A stretch of DNA of 64,000 nt, from assembly GCF_963169125.1 (NCBI RefSeq), contig NC_084801.1, positions 113,425,061 through 113,489,060 on the forward strand. The letters are read 5' to 3'. Position numbers and translations under genes: made by a program. This DNA comes from Humulus lupulus. Taxonomy: Eukaryota; Streptophyta; Magnoliopsida; Rosales; Cannabaceae. Shown here in pieces: positions 1 through 10,189 of the stretch. Every line of letters begins with the position of its first letter. Within the stretch, counting starts at the first letter, position 1. The notes beneath the pieces are model-generated. The model saw nothing but the letters and a program-made list of their open reading frames with translations, was not told where the DNA came from and made no database searches.

Positions 1-687
1 AAGCGCCTCGCATCTCGCGTGCCCCGCGCCCCCCAGCGCCCTCGCGCCCCTACGTCCCGCAACACCACCAAGAGACAAGCGTCTCGCGGCCCCCAAGATA
101 CCACACGCAACGGTCACGCCATGGTCCTCGTGGTGGCCTCCTCTCACACACCAGCCTCGTCCTTAGGGGTGTCCATGTGGTGATCATGGAGCACGAAGAG
201 TGAGAATACAGATGGTACGGTGTCCACGCCAGACTGGTAGTGGCAGTACAAGAATGGTACATGGCCAGGACTCCTTCAGCACGCTTATGAGGTCAATACC
301 TGGCAAGTAGTGGGGGCATAATATGGTACCAAGACAAGAGAACTTTTGCAGGCCCCTGACATGTACTACAGAAGACCACCACTCTTCCAACACCACTACC
401 ACCTGTACTGCTATCCTGACAGTGTACTCATGTACTATTTTGTCCTGAGGGACCACTATGTACAAAGGAGCCATTAGAGCTCCAATATAAAGAGATGATC
501 ACCCCTACAGAAAAGGGGTTGGAAAATTCATTGTATGCAGAGGCTATTAAGCAATATACATTTTTCACTCCATTGTTTATCGATGTTTATCCTTCCATAA
601 GTTCATTCTAAGTTTTTATCTAAACATCGCCACATTCACCTTTGAGTTTTTCGACCTAATTTCGTTGACGAGATTTCACCATCAACA
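1..687 (+). repeat. 5' LTR of element A (partial)
   Basis: Matches 4006-4692 over its whole length and ends in ..CAACA before a primer-binding-site-like sequence. About 181 bp of its left end lie outside the window, judged from the 868-bp 3' copy. The first ~160 bp are GC-rich, and the differences from the 3' copy cluster there as C/T and G/A changes. Confidence 0.9.
486..492 (+). promoter_or_regulatory. TATA box of 5' LTR, element A
   Basis: TATAAAG inside the LTR, repeated at 4491-4497 in the 3' copy. It fits a Pol II promoter starting element RNA in the LTR. No transcription evidence is available. Confidence 0.5.
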
Positions 688-689
688 GT

Positions 690-710
690 TTGGCGCCGTC
701 TGTGGGAAGA
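690..710 (+). other. Primer binding site, element A
   Basis: TTGGCGCCGTCTGTGGGAAG starts 2 bp after the LTR end. The TGG start would pair with a tRNA CCA 3' end, as usual for minus-strand priming of LTR elements. I do not assign the tRNA species. Confidence 0.7.
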
Positions 711-755
711 ACAAGCATCAAGCCAGTGTTCTTCCATCACTTCCAACAAAGAAAG

Positions 756-2264
756 ATGCTAAGACGTTCAAAACGCCTAAGGCAAATATAAGAGGTTGAG
801 GTTCGCCGAGACGAAGTAGAGCGGAGCGCTTCCAAGAAAGACCCCCCTCCGCCCGAGCATGGAGGTGGACCGGAAGAACCTCTTCCCCCAGGGGAGGAGA
901 GGGAAGCGTCATCCCCAGCTATCCAATGTGACGGAGGTCATTCAGAGCCACTAGTGTATCCACTTAACCGGCCCCGGTTGACCTCACGCTCAGGCCACCA
1001 GGACCCCGGTCCCTCGACGCACTGGCCAGGTAAGGGTCCCGGGGTACGCTCGGTAAGTTCCAACTCAAGGACGCGCTTCTACAAGGAGGAGATTCACGAG
1101 TTGCATAAAAAGACTCGAAGGCTGGAAACCACGATAGAGAAGATGCAGGAGGTTTTAAACGACCTACTGCAAGGGAAGTCAAGCATACCCCCCCCTAAGC
1201 GTAAAGGGAAGGAGCATAAAAAAGGGGAAAGCACTGTCCCCGTAGACGATGGGGGAACCCAACTTTCCACCAGTAAAACCCCCCAGACAAAGTACCAGGG
1301 GGGACCTAGGCCAATGAAATGTCCCCAGGAGCAAAGGCGGAGGGAAGGTGATGGTCATAAGAACGAGGCCGAAGTCCCCTCAACAGTGGCACCCCCTGGC
1401 CTAAGAAAAGAGCTCCATGGGGAGAGGTCAGAAGTAAGAGACGTACTCCCCGCGGTTCCCCCGAGGGACACAACCAAGGCAAGGGATCAGCTCGAGAACC
1501 CGCAAAACTCCTTATGCAAAAAGAGAAGGGAACTGGACACCAAAATGCAAAGCCCTTGAGGCAAGATCACCACTGCACTTGGGGGGCACATGGATGACGA
1601 AGAATTCGACCGTGATTCACCCTTCACAAGGGAGATTCAAGCTGAGCAAATGCCCACTGGCTTCAGAGAGCCTCGCATGACTCCGTACGAGGGTACTACA
1701 GACCCAAAATATCACTTAGACTCCTTCAATAACTTGATGAGGTTAAGAGGGGTCAACAACAGGGCAAAGTGTCATTGCTTCGTTGTTACGCTTAAAGGAG
1801 TGGCGTACAAGTGGTTCAAGAGGTTAAGGCCAGGAACAATCGAGTCATGGCAACAATTCTCTGATGAATTTCTTCAGCAACACCATGCAGCGTGTGATTA
1901 CGTCATACCAACTACCAGCCTCGCTAACATAAAACAAGGTGAGAATTAAAGTCTGAAGGACTACATCCATAGGTTTAGTATAGAAGCAACAAAGGTGGGA
2001 GGTTTAACCAAATCGGAGCACAAGATGGCTATTACAGCTGGAGTTCGTCCAGGAAGCAAGTTGTGGGGTAACATGCTCAAAAGAGAAGTTACGAATTTGG
2101 ATGACTTCGAGAGAGAGCACAGAAGTACATACGTGTGGAAGAGGGCCATAAGAACTTCTATGTTGAAGAAAGCAAACCTTCCTCCAGTTGCCCTACTACC
2201 AATACATCTGAAGATTCCATATAGAAAGGGGCGTCGTGCTAGAGGGGTCGCTGACCAAGTTTGA
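756..2264 (+). pseudogene. Decayed gag of element A
   Basis: A single frame starts at an ATG at 756 and runs to a TGA at 2262. It is interrupted by in-frame stops at 789 (TAA), 1557 (TGA) and 1947 (TAA), all compatible with single-base changes. The first third is charged and low complexity. From about 1675 the frame encodes a Retrotrans_gag-type capsid region (motifs MTPYEGTTDPKYHLDSF, YKWFKRLRPGTIESW, SLANIKQGEN), very like the gags of C and E. It continues past the last internal stop to about 2200. No zinc knuckle or pol follows. This is a structural protein remnant of virus-like particles, not expected to be made full length. Confidence 0.85.
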
Positions 2265-2323
2265 GACTGAACAAAGACCATCTAGCCAGGAAAGTCCCGA
2301 CCCGAGGGGAGATCACCTCAAAA

Positions 2324-2715
2324 ATTGCAAAAAGGGTCTCAAAAGTAGACGCTTGCAAAAAGGGTCTCCAAAGTAGACGCTTGAGAAAAGGGTCTCCAAA
2401 GTAGACGCTTGAAAAAAGGGTCTCCAAAGTAGACACTTGAGAAAAGGGTCTCAAAAGTAGATGCTAAAAAAAAGGGTCTCCAAAGTAGACGCTTGAGAAA
2501 AGGTTCTCAAAAGTAGACGCTTGAAAAAAAAGGGTCTCAAAAGTAGATGCTTGAAAAAAAAGGGACTCCAAAGTAGACGCTAGAAAAAAGGGTCTCCAAA
2601 GTAGACGCTTGAGAAAAGAGTCTCAAAAGTAGACTCTAGCAAAAAGGGTCTCCAAAGTAGACGCTTGCAAAAAGGGTCTCAAAGTAGACACCTCCAAAAA
2701 GGGTCTCAAAGAAGA
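2324..2715 (+). repeat. 28-bp tandem array in element A
   Basis: About 14 imperfect head-to-tail copies of a 28-bp unit containing AAAAAGGGTCTC and AAAGTAGACGCTTG. Three consecutive AGGGTCTC starts fall at 2333, 2361 and 2389. The array lies between gag and the antisense ORF, where elements C and F also have (different) tandem repeats. Confidence 0.9.
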
Positions 2716-2719
2716 CGCT

Positions 2720-3213
2720 TGCAAAAATAGTACTATGCCTAATGACGAGAAGGACGCTTCTCGCAAGAAATAATAAGCGCGTGCAAAAATATATACAAGG
2801 ATAACTAGAACCCAAGGGGTCAATATATCCTTATAGATACGATCAAGGTGCACCAAATAGAGACCTATCGAACCCCCTTTCACGTGGGCTCCAAAGGACC
2901 TCCAGCATGATAAATACAAAAAAAAAAGAGGAAGAGTCTACAAGAAAGCCTTATGGCCTCTCTATAGACTAGGGGCAAGTGTGGATACCAAAAATCCACC
3001 ATAAAAAAAAAATCTCCAGTACATGGTTAAAATACAAGACTAAAGGTCACTTAGTCACATTATCAGGCTCAGACCTGTAAGTCTTGTGAAGCCGGGAGAT
3101 TTTCCCAAGGGAAGCATCACCTTATGAGCCGTGAAGTATGGCCTTGCTAGGCTAAGAGGCCAAGCTACACGTCACGAGAGGACAGGTGCACTAGGCCCTC
3201 CCATAGCGAGGCC
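2720..3213 (+). other. Non-coding spacer of element A shared with element F
   Basis: 2730-2900 is related in inverted orientation to 57840-58060; both read through similar peptides on their respective strands (KDILTPWV, IFARAYYFL). The remainder to 3213 shows no gene. The shared block supports a common origin of A and F. Confidence 0.6.
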
Positions 3214-3693
3214 CTACTTGTCTTGACGCTCAGAGATGTCGTGGGCACCGAAGTTGTGAATGTAGGAATTCTTCCTTTGTGAATTCCATCCAAGAGAGCC
3301 ACCCTCATTACGCGAGGCCCACGGCTGGCCTCCTATGTGCGTCGTTTCTACGCGAGGCATCGTGTCCTGCCTCCAAGTGATCACATGGGGTGAAGCCTCT
3401 CTAGACTTCCTGTGTCCCGCATGCATAGATGCACGCATCCGAACATAGGTCCCAAAGGGCCGCCTAGCCTTGCGAGACACTCTAAGGACCTTGAGTTCGG
3501 CACCCTGGAGTTCGGCAGCTAGGCTGGTGGCCCATTCCCGCAACATTGTGGCCTTGGAAATTGCCCTCTTCTTCTTTTTTGACGAGGCAGAAAATTTTTC
3601 CAAGGACCTTTCTAGCATAAACCTGGTTTCAGCAAGCTCCCCCTCGAGCTCTCGCACCCGAACCGCAAGACGGTCCCTCTCGGCATTCGACAT
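3214..3693 (-). CDS. Antisense ORF (aORF) of element A, coiled-coil protein
   Basis: Open frame of 160 codons on the strand opposite to the element, from an ATG at 3693 to TAG at 3214. Residues ~1-65 are rich in E, R, L and A with heptad-like spacing (RDRLAVRVRELEGELAETR), suggesting a coiled coil. Then comes ASSKKKKRAISKATML, which also appears, frame-disturbed, in the antisense ORF of F near 57270-57320. A TATA-box-like sequence lies about 65 bp upstream. The frame has no stop although the sense gag has several. It lacks the larger conserved N-terminal domain seen in C, D and F, so it is a shortened relative. Function unknown; antisense ORFs at this position are known in the Tat lineage. 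Confidence 0.6.
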   Translation of the reverse strand: MSNAERDRLAVRVRELEGELAETRFMLERSLEKFSASSKKKKRAISKATMLREWATSLAAELQGAELKVLRVSRKARRPFGTYVRMRASMHAGHRKSREASPHVITWRQDTMPRVETTHIGGQPWASRNEGGSLGWNSQRKNSYIHNFGAHDISERQDK

Positions 3694-3755
3694 GGAAGGG
3701 TTATGAGCCGAGTCGGCAAATAGCTGAGCCACGGTATAGGCCTGGCATGGAGACC

Positions 3756-3763
3756 TATTTATA
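3756..3763 (-). promoter_or_regulatory. Antisense TATA box, element A
   Basis: TATAAATA on the minus strand, ~65 bp upstream of the antisense ATG and ~62 bp inside the 3' LTR. The surrounding ~80 bp is nearly the same as the inverted block at 54575-54660 in element F, where the same TATAAATA occurs. Confidence 0.55.
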
Positions 3764-3810
3764 AGAATCAAAGAGAAGAGTCTACCAGAGCACCTAAAGG
3801 TCTTCTCCTA

Positions 3811-3824
3811 GGCTGGGGGGCAAG
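3811..3824 (+). other. Polypurine tract, element A
   Basis: GGCTGGGGGGCAAG directly precedes the 3' LTR start TGTGGATGC, the expected place for the plus-strand primer. The same tract precedes the LTR of F on the minus strand. Confidence 0.75.
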
Positions 3825-4692
3825 TGTGGATGCTCAAAATTCAACACCGGTAAAGAAACCACACCTCATGCCTAAGGTCCCTAGAAGGTCCAAAGCAACC
3901 ATGCTTGAAGTCCATTTGAACCCTCAAATTAGTGCTCAAAATGACCCTGCTCCAAAGGACCCTGCTCAAATTGACCACTCCACCTTGGGCACTAGTAAAG
4001 AGCCCAAGCGCCCCGTGTCTCGCGCGCCCCGCGCGCCCCAGCACTCGTGCGCCCCTGCGTCCCGCGACACCACCAGGAGACAAGCGTCTCGCGGCCCCCA
4101 AGATACCACATGCAATGGTCACGCCATGGTCCTCGTGGTGGCCTCCTCTCACACACCAGCCTCGTCCTTAGGGGTGTCCACGTGGTGATCATGGAGCATG
4201 AAGAGTTAGAATACAGATGGTACGGTGTCCATGCCAAACTGGTAGTGGCAGTACAAGAATGGTACATGGCCAGGACTCCCTCAGCACGCTTATGAGGTCA
4301 GTACCTGGCAAGTAGTGGGGGCATAATATGGTACCAAGACAAGAGCACTTTTGCAGGCCCCTGACATGTACTACAGAAGACCACCACTCTTCCAACACCA
4401 CTACCGTCTATACTGCTATCCTGACAGTGTACTCATGTACTATTTTGTCCTGAGGGACCACTATGTACAAAGGAGCCATTAGAGCTCCAATATAAAGAGA
4501 TGATCACCCCTACAGAAAAGGGGTTGGAAAATTCATTGTATGCAGAGGCTATTAAGCAATATACATTTCTCACTCCATTGTTCATCGATGTTTATCCTTC
4601 CATAAGTTCATTCTAAGTTTTTATCTAAACATCGCCACATTCACCTTTGAGTTTTCCGACCTAATTTCGTTGACGAGATTTCACCGTCAACA
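3825..4692 (+). repeat. 3' LTR of element A, 868 bp
   Basis: Starts TG after the polypurine tract and ends CA at 4692. Contains TATAAAG at 4491. The next bases (CTTAG) would be one copy of the target duplication; the other lies left of the window. Confidence 0.9.
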
Positions 4693-5622
4693 CTTAGTTA
4701 ACCTTATGGGTTGGTCTAACTCCAATACAGAAATACACTAATCCTCACTTCCCAAGTATTTTATAAAGCTTAAGAATGGCAAAGCTTTTTCCCAACCCAA
4801 GTGTTTATCACTCTATGGTCTCACTAGCACCTTGGAGTCTCTGATCACAGCTTGAAGAATGAGAGGAAGGGCTGGGTACTAGGTCATATTTATAGAGGTA
4901 AGGAATGAAACTAACCCCATTTTGATTTGAATAAAATAATGATTTTAAAATGGAAAACAATTGAATTTTCGTCAATCAGAGGCTGAAGACTTAGTCAAAA
5001 CATTCAGAGGTAGGTCTAAGTAGTTAATGCTTGTTTTTAAAATTAAAATAAAAAAAATGTTGCTAAGGGCGATATATCGCCCCTATGTGGCACTATATCG
5101 ACTCTACCCTAGTCCCGAGTCTTTGTTCGTCCATTCGTGCAACGTTAACATGTTTTCCGTATCCTTCGTTAGGCGATATATCGGCTCCCAGCTACGATAT
5201 ATCGACATACGTGAATATTTTAAACACATAATTGCACTTTTTCAACATAATTAAGGTTGGATAACTGCTTTGACTGAGTCAAAATACGACCCTAACAGTT
5301 TTTGGCAGGTGCTAAGGCTGCTATTTCTTTATGTTATAATTAAAATACTTAATTGCTTAATAATCATGCTTATGACAAGTGTCATATTCTTATTGGCTCT
5401 ATCTAAACCTTAGGTTATAATAAATAATACATATAGGACCAACAATATTAATCAAACCTTATGTTATAATTAATATTCTTAAACTATAGGTTAAACTTAT
5501 AAAATCCATAACAATTGCTAGGAGTTTCCAACTAAGTCCCGGTTTGAACCAAAATCCATGAAATCTAAAATACTACAACTACTACTAACTAGCTAACTAA
5601 GTAAACATTCTTGGACTCTACA
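4693..5622 (-). repeat. 3' LTR of element B (partial)
   Basis: On the minus strand it begins TGTAGAGTCC at 5622, right after a purine tract. It aligns with about the right half of the solo LTR at 11741-13643, which is ~1.9 kb. It stops at 4693 because element A is inserted there; the remaining ~950 bp should lie left of the window. Contains the palindromic motif GGCGATATATCGCC or close variants around 5070, 5172 and 5200. Confidence 0.8.
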
Positions 5623-5640
5623 ATTCTCCCCTACTACAAA
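5623..5640 (-). other. Polypurine tract, element B
   Basis: On the minus strand a purine-rich run (AGGGGAGAAT) lies directly before the LTR start TGTAGAGTCC. Confidence 0.6.
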
Positions 5641-5658
5641 GAATTTTGTCCCCGAAAT

Positions 5659-7103
5659 TTACTTACCAAACAATTCTGAATACTGAGCTTGCATGTCCTC
5701 CTCCAACTCCCACGTTGCCTCCCGTTCAGAACTATTTCTCCATAGGACTTTGACTATCGGAATACTCTTAGACCGTAATTCCTTCATCCCTTTATCTAGG
5801 ATGCTAACCGGCTGTTCCTCGTAACTCAAGTCTTTCTGCAGTGCTATCGTATCATACTTGAGGACGTGAGATGGGCCTGACACATATCTACGCAGCATCG
5901 AGATATGGAACACATTGTGACTATCTGCTAGAGCTGGCGGTAGGGCTAATCTATATGAAACTACTCCCACTTTGTCCAATATCTCAAAAGGACCTACTTG
6001 GGACTAAGCTTGCCTTTCTTCCCAAACTGCTTCACACCTTTCTTAGGAGATATCCTTAAGAAGACTTGATCTCCAACTTTGAATTCCACATCACACCGCT
6101 TGGCATCCGCATAACTTTTCTGACGACTCTGAGCAGCGAGCATACGCTTTCTAATTAGTGCTACTCCTTCCTGAGCTTCTCTAACTACTTCGGGTCCAAG
6201 TAGTTGCCTTTCTCCTACCTCGTCCAAATGTAACAGTGATCGACACCTCCTTCCATAAAGTAGCTCGTAAGGTGCCATCCCGATCATTGATTGGTACCTA
6301 TTGTTGTAGGAGAATTCTATCAGCGGCAAGTACTTACTCCATGATCCTCTGAAATAAAGTGCACAAGCATGCAACATATCTTCTAAAATCTGTATGGTAC
6401 GCTCGGACTGACCATTTGTTTGAGGATGAAATGTTGTACTAAGACTTAACTTGTTACCCATAGCTTGCTGCAAGCTTCCCCAAAATTTCAATGTAAACAC
6501 TGACCCTCTATCGGACACTATTGTCTTAGGGATTCCATGCAATCTTACTATTTATTGGACATAAATGTCGACGTATTGCTCTGCTGTATATGAAGTCTTG
6601 ACAGGTAGGAAATAAGCTGACTTGGTTAATCTATCTATTACTACCCAAGGTAAGTCGTGTTGCTTATTAGTTCGTGGAAAACCCGTCACAAAATCCATGG
6701 CTATGTCGTCCCATTTCCATTCTGGAATGCTAAGCGGTTGTAATAAGCCTGCAGGTCGCTGATGTTCTGCTTTTACTTGCTGGCATACTAAGCATTTAGA
6801 CACATACTCCACTATATCCTTCTTCATTCCTGGCCACCAATACAGTTCTTTAAGGTCGTGAGTCATCTTGGTCGACTCTGGGTGAACTGAGTATGGGGTA
6901 TTGTGTGCTTCTTCTAAAATCTTCATCTTAATCCCTTGATCATTCGACACGCATACTCGATCCTTATATCTCAATAAACCTTGAATTGATATTGAGAAAT
7001 ATGTGTCCTTTCCTTCTCTAACTGCATCCATGTGTGCTATTAACGTGTCATCATGCCCTTGCCCAATCCATATTTCTTCTAACAGACTTGTCTGGATGGA
7101 CAA
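5659..7103 (-). pseudogene. Integrase and chromodomain of element B
   Basis: The 7103-6552 segment holds the H..H..CX2C zinc region (HPESTKMTHDLKELYWWPGM, CLVCQQ) and the first catalytic Asp (AMDFVTGFPRT). The 6542-5994 segment holds the second Asp (TIVSDRGSVF) and the catalytic Glu region (FHPQTNGQSERTIQ). The 5979-5659 segment ends in a chromodomain (LWRNSSEREATWELEEDM), the module chromoviruses use to target histone-marked chromatin. The three segments are separated by a stop and frame shifts, so no single product is encoded. Ends just before the purine tract. Confidence 0.85.
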
Positions 7104-7517
7104 GTTAGCTAGTTTACCAATGACTACTTCTATTCCAGCATTGATCAGCTCCTGCTGTAGTGGCTTTTTTATTCCAGCTAACGCTGCTAGACTTCCATAA
7201 TTATTTTTACTTAGCGCATTAGCAACTACGTTTTCCTTTCTCGGGTGCTATAAGCTTTCGCAGTCATAGTCCTTCACTAGCTCTAACAACCTGCGCTGCC
7301 TCATGTTGAGCTCCTTCTGAGTGAAGAATTACTTTAAGCTTTTGTGGTCCATATAAATCTCGCACCGTTCTCCGTAAAGATAATGGTGCCATATTTTCAA
7401 CACAAAGACCACTGCTGCCAACTCCATATTGTGTGTTGGATAGCGTTGCTCGTACTCCTTCAGCTGCCTTAAGGCGTAGGCTATTACCCTGTCATTCTGC
7501 ATCATCACATAACCCAA
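7104..7517 (-). pseudogene. RNase H region of element B
   Basis: 7517-7329 encodes the C-terminal part of a retroviral-type RNase H ([20 protein letters not shown], then [19 protein letters not shown]). 7104-7328 continues toward integrase with stops. It lies between RT and integrase, as expected, and is broken. Confidence 0.75.
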
Positions 7518-7610
7518 TCCTTGCTTTGACGCATATCAATAGACTACAAACTTATCATTGGGTGTCGGTACACAAAGTACTGGTGCTGAGCATAACTTAT
7601 CCTTAAGCAA

Positions 7611-8492
7611 CTAGAAACTCTCTTCACACTTATCCGTCCAGTTGAACATTTCCTGCTTCCGGGTCAGGTTGGTAAGCGGGGTGGATATCTTAGAGAAGCC
7701 TTCTACAAACCTCTGATAATAACCTGCTAATCCCAGAAAGCTTCTTACCTCTGATGCATTCTTTGGACTTGGCCAATCCTTCACAACCTCTACCTTGGAT
7801 GGGTCTACAGCAATTCCGTCCTTGGATACTATGTGGCCAAGAAATGCTACTTGTGAAAGCCAAAATTCGCACTTCTTGAATTCGGCATATAGTTGATGTT
7901 CCTTTAATCGTAACAAGATCAACCTTAAATGTTCCTCATGCTCGACTTTATCCTTTGAGTACACCAAGATATCATCGATGAATACTACGACGAATTTATC
8001 CAAGTAGTCCTTAAAGACCCTATTCATTAAGTCCATAAATGCGGCTGGAGCGTTGGTAAGAACGAAAGACATGACTAGAAACTCGTAATGCCCATAACGA
8101 GTTTTAAATGTCATCTTAGGAACATCCTCTTCTTGTACCTTGAGTTGATTATTCCCGTACCATAAATCAATCTTTGAGAACACGGTTGCTCCTCGGAATT
8201 GATCAAACAAGTCGTCGATCTGGGGTAGCGAGTACTTATTTTTAATTGTCACCATATTCAGCTCACGGTAATCTATGCACATCCGCATACTTTCATCTTT
8301 CTTTTTCACAAATAGAACCGGTGCTCCCCATGGAGAATGGCTCAGTCTAATGAATCCTAAGTCTAAGAGTTCTTGTAGCTGCGTCTTTAACTCCTTGAGT
8401 TCAGTAGGTGCCATCCGATATGGTGCCTTGGAGATGGGCTTGGTGCCCGGTACTAATTTGATTGTGAAGTTGATTTCCAAAGTCGGTGGCAA
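7611..8492 (-). pseudogene. Reverse transcriptase of element B
   Basis: 294 open codons covering most of the [19 protein letters not shown], then [13 protein letters not shown] (normally KIDLRSGY), the catalytic [10 protein letters not shown], the thumb ([11 protein letters not shown]) and the connection ([20 protein letters not shown]). The catalytic Asp pair is intact, but frames are lost on both sides, so this is the best preserved piece of a dead polyprotein. Confidence 0.85.
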
Positions 8493-8505
8493 TCCTGGAA
8501 AGTCG

Positions 8506-9096
8506 TCAGGAAATACCTCTGGAAATTCTTATTACAATGTGCATGTCTCCGACCTTTAGTGGTGTTTCCTTGACCACATCCGTGATGCTAGCTAAGAATG
8601 CTTGACATCCTTTTTCTATCATCTTTTGAGCTTTGAGAGATGAAATATGCAGTGTACGTAGTCCTGAAACTTGTCCCATAAAGCATAGTTTCTGACCGTC
8701 AAGAGTCTCGAAGATCACTTGCTTACGTTTGCAGTCGATGGTTGCACCATGCCATTCTAGCCAGTCCATTCCCAGTATCACGTCAAAGTCTTTAATCTCC
8801 AGTTCTATCAGGTCTCCTTCTAGTTCTACATCCTCTATCTTGATCGGTACGCCTCTCATTATCTGTGATGATTGGATTACTTCGCCCGAAGGCAACATGG
8901 TTACAAACCTAGTTCTAAAATTTTCACAAGGTTTGTCTAATTTCTCTATCATTCCTAATGAGATATACGAATGAGTGGCTCCCGAATCAAAAAATACATA
9001 ACATATATTATGGAGGATGGAAACCTGACTTGTAACTACTTTATTGCTAGCGTCAGCTTCTCCTTGGGTTAAGGAAAATACCCTAGAAGGAACCAT
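8506..9096 (-). pseudogene. Aspartic protease region of element B
   Basis: Retropepsin-like segment with the active-site motif FFDSGATHSYIS and the flap/core motif FDVILGMDWLEWHGATIDC. A shift near 8506 separates it from RT. The protease would cleave the Gag-Pol polyprotein inside particles. Confidence 0.8.
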
Positions 9097-9099
9097 CTT

Positions 9100-10175
9100 G
9101 TCGTCCCTTTTTCCCTCTGGCTTGAGCTGGGGACATTCTCTCTTCCGGTGTCTTTCCTGACCACAGTTATAGCATCCCTTGGTATTTGCACGACATTCAC
9201 CAGGATGTTTCTTTTGGCACTTAGCACATTTTAGGTATTCTACATAACACGGCCTACTACTCCCATTATTCGTTTGTGCTCTCTTATCGCTATCGTACTA
9301 CTTATTGTCAGGATGCCTTCTTTTCTGACCGTTACTATTATTGCTGGACTAATTGTTGTTGTTGTTGTGGTTGTTGTTCCGACTAGTCTGAGATTGACTC
9401 TGCTGTTTAGGCTCAAGCTTGCTGGCCTCCTCTTTACTAACATTCGCCTGAAGCCTTTCTACTTCTATTGCCGTTTCTATAACATCAACATAACTAGTAT
9501 CTCCTGGGTTGGCTAGCCTAACCCCTAATTAAATCTTTGGTCAAAGTCCTCTAACGAACTTGGTCACCCTCAGAAAGTCAGTTGGAACCAACTCTGGTGC
9601 AAACTTGGCTAATCTGTCGAACTGCCAAGCATATTCTACTACCGTCAAGTTGTCCTGCTTTAGACTAGCGAACTCCTCGACTCTTGAAGCGAAGACTGCC
9701 GAATTGTAGTACTTTTTGTGGAATAGCTCCACAAATCTGGTCCAAGTCATGGTGGCGACATCGTGAGTCTGTTGAACTAAGTCCCACCATATTCTAGCAT
9801 CTTTCTTGAGCAGAGATGAAATGTAGGATATGCGGTCTGTGTTACCGAGGTTCATGTGCATTAGGATCGGCTCCACATTTCTGAGCCATTCTCCCGCCTC
9901 GAATGGGTCTGTTGTCCCTTCAAAGTTCAGAGTGTGTTGCTTAAAAAACTGCTCATAAACTGGCTCCATGTGTTGAGCTGGGTATGGTGCATAGTTTTCC
10001 ATTGGCCATCCCCCATATGGACCAACTTGTTGGGGTACTGGGGCCATTTGCTGAGGCTATGGTTGCGGCTGAGGCTGAGTCTGTTGTCGCTGTTGCTATA
10101 GTAATTCCTCAACTTGTTGTCATAGCCTGGCGATTTCTGCAGTGTTGTCAACCGGCGGTGGCGGCGGTGTATTTC
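9100..10175 (-). pseudogene. gag and zinc knuckle of element B
   Basis: 10047-9541 encodes the capsid-like Retrotrans_gag domain (FEGTTDPFEAGEWLRNVE, RIWWDLVQQTH, FHKKYYNSAV). A stop and shifts follow. 9190-9140 encodes a CCHC knuckle (CYNCGQERHRKREC) for nucleic-acid binding. The same frame runs upstream of the 10047 Met through a Pro/Gln-rich stretch with stops to about 10175, then homology ends abruptly. The N-terminus is therefore lost. Confidence 0.8.
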
Positions 10176-10189
10176 CCTACAACGCCGGT

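Larger units (their letters stand above)
1..4692 (+). mobile_element. Element A: pol-less Tat-type Ty3/gypsy retrotransposon (5' LTR truncated by window edge)
   Basis: Positions 1-687 and 4006-4692 align end to end without net gap and are the two LTRs. Between them lie a primer-binding-site-like sequence, a decayed gag, a 28-bp tandem array, an antisense ORF and a purine tract. No protease, RT, RNase H or integrase is present, so the element could move only with enzymes supplied in trans. The LTR start (TGTGGATGCTC), the polypurine tract, the antisense ORF and the spacer resemble element F at 50833-61635, which has pol. Element A ends abruptly within chromovirus LTR sequence, so it inserted into element B. 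LTRs differ at about 29 of 687 positions by eye, mostly transitions. Confidence 0.85.
4693..10180 (-). mobile_element. Element B: chromovirus (Tekay/Del-like Ty3/gypsy), 5'-truncated
   Basis: Minus-strand order is gag, zinc knuckle, protease, RT, RNase H, integrase, chromodomain, then 3' LTR. The integrase-chromodomain order is diagnostic of chromoviruses. The copy carries many stops and frameshifts. No 5' LTR, leader or gag start is present; homology ends near 10180 where gag of element D begins on the opposite strand. The 3' LTR is interrupted by element A. Confidence 0.85.

Noticed and set aside
50..474. Short minus-strand ORFs in the 5' LTR of A (repeated at 3992-4401)
   Set aside because: They lie within LTR sequence, have no domain, and are repeated only because the LTR is.
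2324..2715. 28-bp repeats resembling a CRISPR array
   Set aside because: Units are head to tail without unique spacers, in a plant retroelement.
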